Positions 51,319 to 64,000 of a stretch of 64,000 bases of DNA are shown piece after piece. Both the position numbers and the translations under genes were made by a program. The stretch is from Dryas octopetala (lineage: Eukaryota > Streptophyta > Magnoliopsida > Rosales > Rosaceae), in contig OY992832.1 in assembly GCA_963921425.1 (NCBI GenBank), positions 8,308,001-8,372,000 of the forward strand. Reading direction: 5' to 3'. The notes under the pieces were generated by a model. The model saw only the letters and a program-made list of their open reading frames with translations. It was not told the origin of the DNA and did not search any database. Each line of letters begins with the position of its first letter. Positions within the stretch are counted from its first letter, which is position 1.

Positions 51319-54075
51319 ATGGATATCCCTCTGCCTCTTAGTAAATTAGCTCTGCATTTGATTAATAAGGACGACAAGTAAGTTCACCTTGTCAATTCAA
51401 TATATATCGCTATTTCTTGCTTTTGTTTGTTACTATTGAAATAGTTGGATATGTGTGGCTTTCAAGGAATGGATTTAGCTTGAATTATAGTACAACGAAG
51501 TTTCTTTTTTATAATTTGCTTTTCTCTGTTAAATTTCATCAGTAACTTAACTACTCCTATGTACTATATTTAGAGGCATTACATCTTAATTTGCAGAAAA
51601 ATTGCAAATTAAGGTTGACATGTTCATACTATAAGGTGTAATTTCTTGAAAATATGTTAACTCTCTATCTCTAAACTAGGGACAAGAAATACGTAGTTCT
51701 AGTTGCAACTGGAAGTTTCAATCCTCCTACTTATATGCATTTACGAATGTTGGGTAAGTTGTGGCAAGAACTTAATTTCTTTCTAATTCTGCACGAACTC
51801 AATTCATCTTATGAATAGTTCATTCATTTCATTTACTGGTTGCAACTTATGCTACTATGATGGGACTGTCCTGAGTTTGTAATCATTAGAAAGTAGTAAT
51901 ATGTAGTAGCAGTGGCTACTTTGTACCTATGACTTTGGGTTCCTTTACTCAATTTTCACCGGAAATTACAGATCTAATTTATATTTTGTATCTATTTTGC
52001 TGTTGCGCACAGAGCTGGCGAGAGATGTGCTGAATTCAGAGGGCTTTTGTGTTATTGGAGGTTATATTTCACCTGTTAATGATGCATACAACAAGAGGGT
52101 ATGTAACCTTTAATAGCATCTTTGTAGGCATAGAAAGAGCTTTCATAAGAACATGGATAGAGGTCAATAGTACAGAAGGTCCTAAAAAAGTTCTGGGATG
52201 AGGCAACACAGTTGTACCATTTTGTTATTGCATGGATTACTTGGATGAGTTTGTTCACGTTATTCTGATGTTTTAGTTTAACCGCTCTTTCTGCCTCATA
52301 AAGTGCTATAGCTATATCAGTTATCAGATATCACATATCCCTCAATTGCCACACACTGACATGGTCTGACAAAGCAGTTACGTGATGGGTATGTAGGGCC
52401 TTATATCTGCTGAACATCGTGTACAGTTGTGTCATCTAGCCTGCAAAAGTTCGTCATTTATAATGGTTGATCCATGGGAGGTATCTCTCTCTCTCTCTCT
52501 CTCAAGCTGCACTGCACAGATTCTCTAGAATTTTAGATGATGTTTCTATTCTGCAGTACCCTGACTTATTTATTTACTACCACTAGCGTTCTGTGTAATT
52601 ATATGTGTAATTTTTAAACCAATATTTACAGGCAAGACAAAGTACCTTCCAACGCTCTTTAACTGTACTGTCTAGAGTCAAGGGTTCCTTGTCTGAGTCT
52701 GGGCTGATACCCAGTGGTAAGATTTGCAAAACTATTATTTCTTTTTTGCTGTTGAGCAATTGAGCTGCATAATTATGAATTATCCTCACACAGCTTGCTC
52801 TTTATATCTATGCATATAAACAGGAATAGCTGCAAAGCACCCATGCCAATAATATTCTTAACCAAAACTTTGGCCATAATTTTATAGAAAATTTGTCAGG
52901 AGACTTCCATATTGCTACTTGAAACCCAGTTTAGATCAAGGGATTTCTTGTTCTGGACACTTTTTTTCGATTCACACTCACTTTTACCATATGGTAGCTG
53001 TAAAGACTCTTATTCCATAAATAAGCTGAAAACTGACATCTATCACGTATTTCTTTTTGAGGACTTTGTATAATCAATTTGATGCATGACCATTTCTGAA
53101 CCTGGTTTACAGTTCACTTCTTCATTGTTAATTTGAGGCAATATGATTAACTTCTATTGTCCTGCTCTTGGTAGATACCCTTAAGTGCATGCTTGTCTGT
53201 GGTTCTGATCTACTCCACTCATTTGGCATTCCTGGATTTTGGATTCCTGAGCAGGTATCTCTATAACCTCTTAGTATAGTGGTGATATGTGGTTGATGCT
53301 TATAAGATAACCATCTCATTTTACTGTGCTTCTATAGATTACAATGACCTCCTCTAGAGACTTTTACTATATTCTGGTTCAGTAACTTATAAGTACGTAA
53401 AATGGCAAATAATTCTTAGGAGAAGATTTGATTATAATGTTCAACAATTACACATGAATTGAGTTGCACATTGTTTGACTGGAAATCAACTAAGCGTTTG
53501 GGAGATCTGTGTTGTGTAATATCAAGTAATAATGGGGTAGGGTTTAAAACCTTTTGAATTGGTCGGTTGCTGGTCTAAGCAGATGGTAATCCGCCATAAT
53601 TGTCCTTATGTATCAGGTCAGAGCCATATGCAGAGATTTTGGTGTGGCTTGCATTCGCAGGGATGGACAAGATGTTGAGAAAATTATCTCAAATGACAAA
53701 ATTTTGAACGAGAACAGGGTAACCTCATATCTTGATTTGTCAGTGTTTTTCAGCTTATATATTCTAATATTAGTCAAATTTAGGGATTTTCTTGTCATTT
53801 GATCTTTGGTAACTCCTTTATCAAGTATTCTCCTTTATTACAGGGTAACATAAGAATCGTAGATGAACTTGTACCAAACCAAATAAGCTCAACAAGAGTA
53901 AGGTAAAGGCAATCTGTTTCTTAACAATAATATTAAGGAGAGTTTGAATTGACAATTTACAATGTATTTCAGGGATTGCATTTCAAGAGGATTGTCAATA
54001 AAATATCTGACTGCAGATGAAGTAATTGATTATATTAGAGAGCAGCATCTGTACTTGAACTCGAATGACAAATGA
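51319..54075 (+). CDS. NMNAT: Nicotinamide/nicotinate mononucleotide adenylyltransferase
   Basis: Coding exons 51319-51377, 51680-51753, 52013-52098, 52397-52480, 52632-52716, 53175-53254, 53617-53718, 53844-53902 and 53973-54075 give 243 residues, matching plant NMNAT length. A leader intron (about 50878-51313) ends six bases before the ATG. The enzyme joins NMN or nicotinate mononucleotide with ATP to make NAD or its deamido form. Nucleotidyl-transferase motif GSFNPPTYMH is at residues 31-40, SPVNDAYNKR and CGSDLLHSF follow, and the ATP-binding ISSTRVR is at 204-210. WIPEQVRAICRDFG is also typical. All junctions are GT-AG. It appears to be the only complete NMNAT in the window. Confidence 0.95.
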
Positions 54076-54337
54076 TGATTAAGATGAAGATGATTTATTC
54101 ATCAAAGTATGTACATGTTATCAGATCATTCTGTAGAAACCAATAAATAATCGATATAATAAAAAAACACATTTTTGGCAAGGGATTGTCCACTGTTTTC
54201 ATGCAAGACTCTAGAGAGTTGAGAGACTGAATTTTCTGCCTTCTTTATATTTTCTTCATTTTTTATCACTGCACTGGAACTACTTAGCAAACAAAACTAC
54301 AATAGGCCTAATGCATAATTGGTGTATAATGGCCTTA

Positions 54338-55097
54338 GAGCATGTACATTGCTTGTATTAAGGCTAAAGGCAAGATTTAGCCCAAAATCTAAAAAAGCCT
54401 CTACATTGCTAGGCCAAAAGTAAAACAATTTTTATCTTGGTAGGATTTTAGGTTAAATTTAGCTTAAAATTTTGCTATTGTATTTGCTTTGTCGAGAGAA
54501 GTGGGGCTCACAAGAGAGAAATGTAGCTGATATAAAGTTAGTGGAGTCCATTGTCAGCACCTGAGAGAACAAATGCAGCTGTCTTGATAGTGGGGACAAG
54601 ACTAGCAGCGGCACCAATGAATGCATGACACCTGTCGCTGCTTGGCCACATGTTTGCTGATTTGTTATTTAAAAAAAAAAAAAACCACAGCGTGACACAC
54701 TGACACCAACCCACTGCTTTTTGGTTAATAATTGCCCCAGCCAATGGGTAATGCCATGTGGCCTCCAAAATTTATACCCATTAATTTTAATACCCATATT
54801 AATACACAAAATTTTAATATTTATGTTAATACACAAATCTTAATATGTGTATTAAATTAATAATATTTAAATATATTTAATATTATATTCATATTAAAGA
54901 TCTTATTAAAATAATTATAATAATATAATTATTAAATTATATTAATTTATAAAAATATATATGAGTACACTTAATAAATAAATACGTGAGTTTTTGCCTT
55001 TTGTCTCTAACAATATATAAATTTGTGCATTTGACCGAAAGGAAAAACTAAATCTTTCATTTAGTCTTGCATCTTGCTTTTAACGATGTACATGCTC
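54338..55097. mobile_element. MITE, PIF/Harbinger (Tourist)-like
   Basis: Ends are GAGCATGTACATTG and, inverted, GAGCATGTACATCG. The flanking 3-bp duplication is TTA (54335-54337 and 55098-55100), as expected for PIF/Harbinger. The interior is AT-rich with aatattaata-type repeats and no coding sequence. Confidence 0.82.
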
Positions 55098-55100
55098 TTA

Positions 55101-58100
55101 GATGGCTGATCATATATATTCTGGAAATTTTGTTTGTACTATTACAATATCTAACCAATTAATTAATTAGAGCTAATGGCAGTAATGGGTAATAAAGGCT
55201 AACTATAATTTGTGTAGAAACTGCGCACCAGTTGGAAAATCATCTGGCCCAAAGCCTATAATATTATTTACATGCTTAATTATCAAAGCTAGTGGAACAA
55301 AACGACCCACCAAGATTAGGATGATGACGATGATGCCACTGCCTCCACCAATCCTTTTACCAAAACTATTCTTAGCAAGGCATTGGTCTCTTTACACATA
55401 AAGTAGAAATGTAGAATACCTGCAGTCTGCAGAATTGCAGATACTTTGACAACTGATCGATCAATTCACACACAACAAAATCATTATGAAAAGATCACTA
55501 GTGGCATGCATCAATTAAGTCAAAATTCAGGAACACCATCATTTGTTTCTTATAACTTGATCACTACTTTATCCAATATTATATATGATCTTGCCACTGC
55601 ATGGGAAAAAATTGAACACTTTTATGTGAATAACATTATATAAGTAAACCACTTTTTTCATGAGTGGACTACGATTATGAGAGGTTTTTTCTTTCTATTA
55701 TATATTTTTATAAAACATGTCGACCCACTATTGATTGATAGGAATTAGGAAGTGATACATCAGCTAAAAAGTAGAGAATACAACCAAGGAGCTAGGGACC
55801 CTCCATCCCTCTTATGTCTCAGCTTCACTACCCTAAGCAAATTGAGTCAAAGAGTGAGCCACCCTATAATTAGTCTCTCCCTCTTTCGTATAGGGAATTA
55901 CCCTATTAGTCTCTCTGGATCGGACTAAATACACAGTGCACGGATTGTACAAGTCATCCCATATCTTCAACTATAAAGGATTTGTGGCATGAATGCATAA
56001 CCAAATTGATCACATCACATTCGATACCACGACATTGACATAAAAGTGATTTTGAAGTATTTTCGAGGGAGACAGAGCATGTCTTAAAAATCGAAGGAAA
56101 AGAAGATGACTATAGGAGTAGATGATGATGATAATCATCACCGGCCATCATCATGACTATTGACTCATGAGAAATGTAAAGCAATTTCATTTCCAATTTT
56201 CCATAACCTCGGCGTAAATGGAGCCTATATTCATCTCGTGTTAGATGGACATGGACCGACCATTAAATTGGTCTACATGTAGGATTTCGCATGCAGCTAG
56301 ACTGTCCAATATTTGTCCAATAGTAATTTGTCCCATCCCTTGAAATGTACATGTGGATTGTGGAAAATGAATATGTTGGATTGACTGATTAGGAACCACA
56401 ATCATCGATAATCATCATGTTAGCCACCTACCTAGCTAGATAGGGTTGATCGACCTTTGACCTATAAAAAGTTGAAAAAGTGCATGCATATGCTATGTGC
56501 CATAATACTGTGTGCATGGTCCAAAGTATCACGTGCATAAATATATAGTCTCTCGATCTGCTAGAATATATATATATATATATATCTCGGTATATCCTCC
56601 AGTTGTGTATATTGTTTGGTATTAAATTAGGTTCAAGGAAAGGGAAATATACACTAGTACACTAAGTTAGCTAGGGCAGGTTAATTAGAGTTGGGTACTT
56701 GGGTGTGATTAATGGCAAGGGCACCCGACAAAAACCTGGCCACCCCCAGAAACAGGCCAAGTCCCCCCCAAACCATAATGCATTCAACCCCTGCTTTATT
56801 AGCTAGCTTGGAAAAGCAAGTACTCTTTCGTGTCACCATCTTACATGACATATATGTATATATGTATGTGGGTGCATAAGAGAAATCTAGAGACCCTAAA
56901 ACTAGGCTATTCACTATTCTCTATATATTCCACTTTGTGACTATCACTATCTCCAATCGAATCTTATGCCAAATATGAGAGGTTCATTTGGTGGAAATAT
57001 ATACTACTAATCATAAGTGATTTACCAAAATTAAAACCATGTATAAGATATGGTATGGATTTTTCCTTCTCTATACAAAATTAAACCTAAAATTTGAGGT
57101 TATCATTTGGCCCACCAGTCCAAGGTCTCGGTTGGACCCATCTAGCCTAGTGGGCCAAAATCCACTCAAGCAAAGTTGATTCGGTCCAATTTTATATATG
57201 AACTATAATTGCGAGTCTCATATCACTTGAGTTAAAACTCATAATCAGTAAGAATTTTATATTTTATCCGCTAAGAAAGAAAAAATAAAAAAAAGGTATT
57301 AATTTAATTGTTTTTAATGTTGACTTTAAATAAAAGTTACTAAGATTATATATTTTTTGTTTTGTTATGCCACGTACCCACCTCGGTCTTGAGAAAGCAT
57401 GACATGAGATTATTGAGGCATCGGTACATTTGCTTATAAAAACTATACCGATATGATAGAGGAAAACATCTAAGTATTCTTAAGTATTCCGGGGGGTCAA
57501 CCTGGTGGTTTTTGCCAGGTTTTTTCGGTGGGTGGGTGGTGAGGCGACCACCTTTGTCCCTTAGTGCACCAGTCCATGCTTAGGTTACTAGTTCGAGCAT
57601 GCCTGTCTTAAGGTGGTCATCTCATGCTCTACAAAATATAGAAAATGAGCAAGACTTTACATTTTCTCGCCTTAGCTACACTCTATATAAAAGGCCAAAG
57701 TCAATGTTCTCCAGGTACGCACATTTTTTATATACAATATTGACCCAGTTTGATTCTTAATATACATAATTTAAGCATCGGAAGAGCATGCTTAGCAACA
57801 TAATAGTGCCGCTCTCCTTAACTCTTGTTCATTTCTCGGTGCTTGAGTTGAATAGAAGTTTGGTCGGAACAAAATCTCATTACGTACTCGAAGCCAAAAA
57901 ATAAATTCTCATTGATCCATTTTATGCACCAACAAATATTTTTTAATTCATTTTCCTTTAATTTGTAACCCAAGATTAGAGAATATTATTATTTCCTTTT
58001 CAAAGAGAAGGCAAAAGGTAAGGGGTAGAAAAGGTGCAATATGCCATGGCGCTTGGTGTGGCGGTGATGATGGTCAATCAGAATATCGATGGAATTAATT

Positions 58101-58230
58101 TTCCATATCTCTCCTTTGAGATTTAGTATTTAAAATTCAAATCCCCATAGGATTTTGTTAAAAGGAAAGTGCATTAACTACTACATCTTACTGTACATGG
58201 CAAGAAATTAAACCCCTCCCCTCCTAAAGC
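55101..58230. other. Intergenic DNA upstream of MIR160
   Basis: No protein gene seen. Contains TA repeats (about 56566-56584) and short open frames without recognisable motifs. A segment around 57560-57600 has agttcgagca, faintly like an RNA polymerase III B box, but not enough to call a SINE or tRNA. Confidence 0.5.
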
Positions 58231-58233
58231 TCC

Positions 58234-58241
58234 TATATATA
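58234..58241 (+). promoter_or_regulatory. TATA box of MIR160
   Basis: TATATATA in the context ctcctatatatacagag, about 190 bases upstream of the mature miRNA. Transcription would start near 58265, followed by a CT-rich leader. Confidence 0.6.
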
Positions 58242-58414
58242 CAGAGAGTTTACATTCTACAATACCATTCACTTCATTTCATTCTTTTCTCTATGCCCTC
58301 TCTGTCTGTGTCTCTCTCTTCCTCTGTATGTATAATATGTTTGTAGCCAGTAGATCAAAGAAGGTTGATGTCAAAGAGAAGACAAGAAGGTTGAAGTGAA
58401 ATTAGGTGAAATAA

Positions 58415-58520
58415 TTAATGGGTTATGCCTGGCTCCCTGTATGCCACAAGCAGAATGGTCAATCTGCGTATTGGTTGGCCACTGTGGGTGGCGTACGAGG
58501 AGCCAAGCATACCCTCTCCT
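58415..58520 (+). ncRNA. MIR160: miR160 precursor hairpin
   Basis: The 5' arm carries TGCCTGGCTCCCTGTATGCC (58426-58445, then A at 58446), identical to plant miR160. The 3' arm carries its star strand GCGTACGAGGAGCCAAGCAT (58491-58510, then A). The arms pair with one or two mismatches and a 44-base loop, a typical plant pre-miRNA. Mature miR160 guides cleavage of auxin response factor mRNAs (the ARF10/16/17 group), limiting auxin responses in roots, leaves and flowers. Small open frames overlapping the hairpin are not genes. Confidence 0.97.
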
Positions 58521-58699
58521 CTTCCCTTTCTCTCTTTCTTTCATTACTCTTTTATTTCTTTGCTGCATCTGCACAGAACTAGACTCTCTACTTTGCTTGC
58601 TACTCTGCATATTTCAATCATATTTCCCTCTAGTACTCCTTGCTAGTTGCTTGTATCTATGTATATCTCCTGATTAAGTTGCTGAAAATTAATGGGGCT

Positions 58700-60620
58700 T
58701 TCTTTCTTTCTTTCTATGATCCTTTTCTTTTTCATTAAGTTGAAAATGATTTGCAAGCATGGACCTATAAAATGGTTACCTAAAATATATATGATCAATT
58801 CCCTGGTCATGTAGTCCACTCCGATGTCTTTCTTTCATTTTTCTTGTTTATTGATTGGATATATCTTTCTTGAATACTATAATCTTTACTTGAATGTTTG
58901 AGAAAATTTTATGCAGGACACTCTTACCAAACAATATGTTGATGCAATTAATGAAAACTATTTATTCATATTTTGTAATAAAAATGTAAATTTTATTGTT
59001 CAATTTATATTAAACCCAAGAAAAGAAATTCATAAACGACTTAAAGTGATTTTTCATATATCTTTGGACTCTCAGAGCCTCTTTTAGGCTGTAAATAAGT
59101 ACACAGGAAAATGACAGACCATGCTTCGGTTGCTCCTTCAACTCTCAAAAAATTTATTAACTTATTATTTTTGAAAGTCCAATTACATGAGATAGTACTG
59201 TAGGAAGGGCTTGGTCTTTGTCCTCTTGGAAGACTTGGATATAATGGGGAGGAGGCAGGACTACACAAGTGCCTAATTTTTTCAGGTTGACAATGACAGT
59301 TTTGTTTTGCTTTTGCCATCAAAATTCTAAAAGACAGGATTGAATGAGATGTAACTTTCCTCCCTTTCCATCATCTACAATGCAGCAGCAGTACCACCAC
59401 AGCTTTAGGAATTACGATTCTATTCCCATTCATTATGTATGTGCCAAAGTTCAACTGTGACTGCCAAAAGTACCTCCGAGCTCCTCTCACCCCCACAAAA
59501 CAATAGGGTTTTGAAAGATGATCATTGTTGCCATAGCTGTACACTTTATTCCCCGTTAGCTTTTTTTTATTTTTTTATTGTTACACTTTTGTGTGTTTAA
59601 ATTCTTTAATTAATCAAGGTCGATCATGAAAATAATGCATGTCATTCTAGTGGATTACATAAAATAAAACATAATACTCAATATCTGTCTGTATTGTAAA
59701 ACGGCTTTGGAAATAAATTCCTATCCTTATTCTTTACCAAGAATTTTGGTACCCTTTATCCATCATTACTTTCTAGTTTCTATCATACAAACGTAACCTT
59801 CTTTCGTTTAAATAGGAGAGATAATTTATATTAATTATTGTACCAAGATATTAATTATTTTTCAAAGCAAATACATTCTAAATAGTGGTGGTGTTCTACA
59901 ATCTACATGCTCTCCTATGTGAATTGCTAGGCCAACAGTATATGATATTTTTTTTTTTACAGAAAGAAAGCCAGCTGCTCAGCATGGGCCATTTTTCCTT
60001 CCATTTAGGGGCTAAGAGGCCCAAATTTCTTTGTATGGGCCTCATGACTCTACTCACACTAAGGTCTTCTTTCAAGATTTCATAAATGTCTTCTTTTTTT
60101 CTTCGAAGATTTCTAAGTGAACTACAATCAAACTTTTCTTTAATGTTTTGTTGATAAAATGGCACATTTTAATGGTTAAAGAAACTCATGCATCATATCC
60201 ATTTTCCTTTTTTGTTTTCATGAATCTTTTTTCAGTCTACATCGGTCTAATACTATTGAAAAAGAGATTCCCTTAACAACTCTATAAATATAATAAAATT
60301 TAAAAAACAATCGAGGAGAAATTAATGTCAGCCTGACCCATAAGTACCTACAATTCAGTCAACAAACCCCCTAAATTTCAAAAAATTTACTCATTTTCTT
60401 AAAACAAAACTTTCAAAAAAAAAAAAGGACTATCAAGTGAAGGGAAGGCAAAATGGCAAAGAAATTAAAATTTTAAATGAGGGAATGTGTTGAACCTTTA
60501 TTTTTCTATTACAATGGGCCCAAAGGTCCAACAAGAAACAAACTATGGACAAATATCTATGGGCCTAGCTACTCTTTTTGGTCAACTGGGCCTACTGACT
60601 TTAATCGTGTTCATAATTCA
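58700..60620. other. Intergenic DNA
   Basis: AT-rich, no gene-like signal on either strand. The open frames present are short and low in complexity. Confidence 0.5.
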
Positions 60621-60625
60621 TATAC

Positions 60626-60738
60626 GGAAAATTCTAAAAAGACCCAATATTTGCTTTATAAACCCTGTGTACTCATTTTTGCTTTCTAATCTCTGTGGTT
60701 AGAAAGCAAATTAACAATGTGTCTTTTTAGAATTTCCC
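60626..60738. mobile_element. Small foldback MITE
   Basis: About 113 bp with arms ggaaaattctaaaaagac and, inverted, gggaaattctaaaaagac; the inner arms (aatatttgcttt and aatttgctttct) also pair. Flanks ttcatata and ttcatatc are close to an 8-bp duplication. The whole unit would fold into a hairpin. Confidence 0.65.
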
Positions 60739-61391
60739 TTCATATCATGTACGCACACCCTGATTGGCAGAGGGGCATGTAGCCCAATAAGAAAGGCTCA
60801 AAGGAGGCAAATTCTTAAGTTACTACCCCTTTCTTTCAATAAAATTGAAAAATGCTAAATATACTACATTATTGGCATTACATATATACTACTTCTCTAT
60901 TAGAGGTAAGAAATACCTATACCAAGTATGTCTCATATTATTAAATATGGTATGGAAAATGTGTATCATACATCGATTAAATTGAATCCCATAAATTCAT
61001 ACAATCTGAAATCATAAATTTTGTATCAACTTGTCGTCTTGCACACTATACAGCAAAGATTAAAAACTTTTGTCCTCGTCATGGTGTTTGTCAATTGTCA
61101 TCCATTCTATTACATGTAATAGGGGGTCACACTTAAGTCAGATGTCAACAAAGGAATAAATGGAATGTTAATATAATGTAAGTCAGCAGCACTACGAATT
61201 AAAAACCTAGGATGTATTAACTATTAAGTATCCTTAAATTTAAATTCGAAGTGGGAAAAGAAAAGACTGAAAAGTTGGCCACTTGCAGATAAATGGGAAA
61301 GTTTTTAAACATAGTCCTCGAGTATGTTTTTTTTTTTTTTTCGCCACTTTGAAATTAAGTCCTCGAGTACATTTGTTTAGAATTTAAAAAT

Positions 61392-61746
61392 AGAATTAAA
61401 TACAAAAATGGTTCACAAACTTTACTGTGATTCTCAATTTAGTTCATTAATTATAAAAAGTGTCAATTTGGTCCACGAATTTTTTAAATTGTACAAAAGC
61501 AGTACAAACGTTAACTTCTATAAAAAAATTTAATTGAACTAGTCATGTGCACAACATGTGACTGCATTTTTTAGGGGTATTTCAGTCTATTTATTACATT
61601 TGAGCTTAATTTTTTTTTTTAAATTAACGTTTATACTACTTTGGTACAATTTGAAAAATTCATAGATCAAATTGATATTTTTTGTAATTAATTGACCAAA
61701 TTGAAAATCACAGTAAAATTCATAAACTATTTTTTAATTTAATTCT
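61392..61746. mobile_element. Foldback MITE, 355 bp
   Basis: Arms of about 130 bp are imperfect inverted copies. The left begins agaattaaatacaaaaatgg; the inverse of the right begins agaattaaattaaaaaatag. They share ttactgtgatt and aattgtac near the centre. A target duplication is not certain. Confidence 0.7.
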
Positions 61747-61799
61747 AAAAAATATAACTCTCGTCTTTACAAAAATATATATATAATTAACCCTCGAAC

Positions 61800-64000
61800 A
61801 AAAATATATATATAATTAACCCTCGAGCATTACTTGAATGTACTTTAAACACTATTCGACAAGATTCAAACATGCGCGTCTTTAAACAAATTTGAGTACT
61901 ATTTAATGGAATTCCAACAATACTTAAAAATTATACATATTGTAGCCCAACTCAACTTTTCAATTTTAGTTTTATATATAACCCATAACCAAATTTATTT
62001 TTTCAACTTTATGTCACCTCTCCAGCCCCATTCCCCCATAAATTTGGACGTCCTTTAGGCGCTAGGAGTGCCATCGATTATCTTTAGACTAAATTAATTA
62101 AATTCTCAAGTTAATCCTTAGTAAAATGTGATGGGTGTATATTAATTAATTCCTATATATTGTAGGTAGCTTTGTAACACCAAACCTTGTAACAAACGGC
62201 TAATAATTAATCAGAAATGACTCAGCAATCAGCACACTGTCGGTTGGGAATCACATACCACACCCATTGTCCCACTGGTATGGCCCTCCATCACCATGCA
62301 TGATGCAGGCAGCCATAGCTAGAGGCCAGACTCAATTCAGCTTCAGTAACAAATAAGATCCTAATATTTGACCAGGAAAAAAAAAAACAAGATCCTAAAT
62401 TTTTATTTTTATTTAATTTTTTTAAAAAAAGGTAAATGCTTTCTTTGACATTTTGTCTGGTTCTCAGACGTGTCAATCTGTTAGACCTTTCATCAGAGAA
62501 ATGGAAACAAAAAATTGAAGTAGGTTGTCTTTGTCACCACCCTCCCAAAACAAACATCGACACACAATTACATTTTTATATCAAGCCTAATTAAGTACTT
62601 ATTAATGTGCATACCATATGGCATAATAGCACAACCACCAAAAACCCTTAAAATATGAAACCTTTGGCTTTAAGATTATTCCTCTCTATCCACACTTCCA
62701 CACCATCATCAGACAATTGAGACTATTTAAAATCATAAAACCTACAACCCCCATTTTCAAATCATGGAAAACAAGCAGTGTTGCTTAACTAACACCAATG
62801 ATTAAAGTTGTAATTAATTAATTAATAAATAAAGCACATGATTAACACACCAATCTCTTTGTCGGGTGGCAAAAGCCAAAAGCAGGTAGCTAGGAATTAG
62901 TCTCAAAATTGCCAAAAAAAAAAAAAAAAGGAATTGTAATAAAATTAGAGTGAGGTTAAAGAATCGAAGTGGTAAAGGGGACAAGGACAAGAGTACGTGT
63001 TGAACTGTTGACGATGTTGTTTTTCTAAATAAGCTTTTGGCGCAGATCTACTACTACTCCCACCTCACCTACCGATTCATTTGGCGGTGTCCCCACTGCG
63101 CTCGGCACAAAATATCGGCAGCTGATTTCGTTCGTGTACCTTGTCAGTTTTTTATGGATTTTTGACAACACATGGAGAAGAAATATATGTTTATGCTGTA
63201 CGTGCTCGATCCACCGTCGGTGCTGCTTGAGGAAGCCCCCACGAAAGTGAACCTTGTCAATATGTCATAGATACGCAGTGTGATCATGCATATATGCTAT
63301 TACTCAATCAAAAATTCACGCTCAAATTTGAAATTATCAGAGTAGCTAATTTACGTGTTTACGTTGTTTAGTTTGTATGTATGATAAAATTATATTTCTC
63401 ACATAAAAGTCCTTTTTATGTCAAATAATTTTGAGCTAAAACTAAAAGCACAACCTATTAGGAAGTATACCAATAATTCAAACCCGTTTTCTTCTTTTGT
63501 TTCGATCATCAACTTATAAAGGACAATGAACTTGGAAGACTTGTGGACCACAAGTTCAATAATAATAAAAAAAAAAAATTATTATTAAAACATGAAGAGA
63601 ATAAAAATTTGGGACCCATTGGCGGGAATTCGTGCGCATTGAATAATAAAAAAAAGAATAGTGCTGGTGGTTTGAAAGTAAGCAAGGGATAGAGACATAT
63701 ATAGAGTATAGCTAAGCATCTTTGAGAGATCGAAGGAGGAGGAACCAACCATTATTATACTTTAGTGCCTGACAAAATATTGTGACGTCTTTAATTAGGT
63801 CAGAAGGAGATCGACTCCGTCGTAATCAATTAATTAATTTGTGGGATCACTTAATTAACTAGGTTTCTCATCACTCATCGGTTAATTTGTGGACTCTGAT
63901 ACTTTTAATTACCCTATTGATGTTACAAATTTACAATACATACATAAAATCGTTTATGATACAAATATTGTATGCCATTTAAATAAATGTAATAATTTAC
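61800..64000. other. Intergenic DNA to window end
   Basis: No gene found. Two A-tailed micro-insertions are possible: 62365-62388, flanked by aagatcctaa (62355-62364 and 62389-62398), and about 62899-62928, flanked by aggaatt. AT-rich throughout. Confidence 0.5.

Noticed and set aside
55210..55401. 63-codon open frame
   Set aside because: No homology recognised and no gene context.
57480..57660. Possible tRNA-derived SINE
   Set aside because: Only a weak B-box-like agttcgagca; no convincing A box, tail or target duplication.
60477..60702. Short open frames of about 70 codons
   Set aside because: Overlap the foldback MITE, no recognisable motif, AT-rich.

Overview
This is a nuclear genome window from a flowering plant (eudicot). 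It is AT-rich with GT-AG introns. It carries plant-specific families (CYP716 P450, MIR160, GH31 alpha-xylosidase/glucosidase, plant VPS2), many small TIR transposons, LINE tails and long GA microsatellites. Rosaceae is only a guess. A 200-base run of N (38375-38574) marks an assembly gap.

Layout. 1-8.9 kb: no intact gene; a long-TIR MULE-like element (714-2286), a LINE 3' end with perfect target-site duplications (2503-2881), and a second candidate transposon carrying a 30-bp minisatellite (5372-7343). 8.96-21.7 kb: three nearly identical tandem CYP716-type P450 genes, each with three exons and 478 codons. They are separated by duplicated spacers; the spacer before the third gene holds a 1.3-kb long-TIR element that captured a PPR-gene fragment and a nested MITE. 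23.2-27.4 kb, minus strand: an 11-exon ESCRT-III gene, VPS2/CHMP2 type. 28.8-37.6 kb and 39.4-51 kb: a large segmental tandem duplication. The ancestral order was GH31 glycosidase (+), PRUNE-like DHHA2 protein (-), NMN adenylyltransferase (+). Copy A keeps the whole glycosidase but only the promoter and leader of NMNAT. Copy B has a glycosidase lacking exons 1-2 and the complete NMNAT (51319-54075). A long inverted-repeat element (37624-39436) lies exactly at the junction, its ends coinciding with both breakpoints. Each PRUNE-like copy carries one frameshift, at different sites. Copy B also has a 2.6-kb insertion (42317-44955) and a 1.3-kb hAT-like element with a perfect 8-bp TSD (49008-50306). 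54-64 kb: no protein gene seen, but a clear MIR160 precursor (58.4 kb) with its TATA box, and several MITEs.

How it fits together. The P450 array is probably a triterpenoid or specialised-metabolism locus that grew by tandem duplication; coding regions are far more alike than the spacer of copy 1 is to the others, which suggests gene conversion. The glycosidase acts on cell-wall xyloglucan or starch-type glucosides, NMNAT makes NAD, VPS2 works in multivesicular-body sorting, and miR160 represses auxin response factors; these are ordinary neighbours, not one pathway. The most unusual signals are the transposon-bounded segmental duplication and a recurring class of very short poly-A insertions, often ending in ggc(c)+A-run, flanked by 7-21-bp direct repeats.
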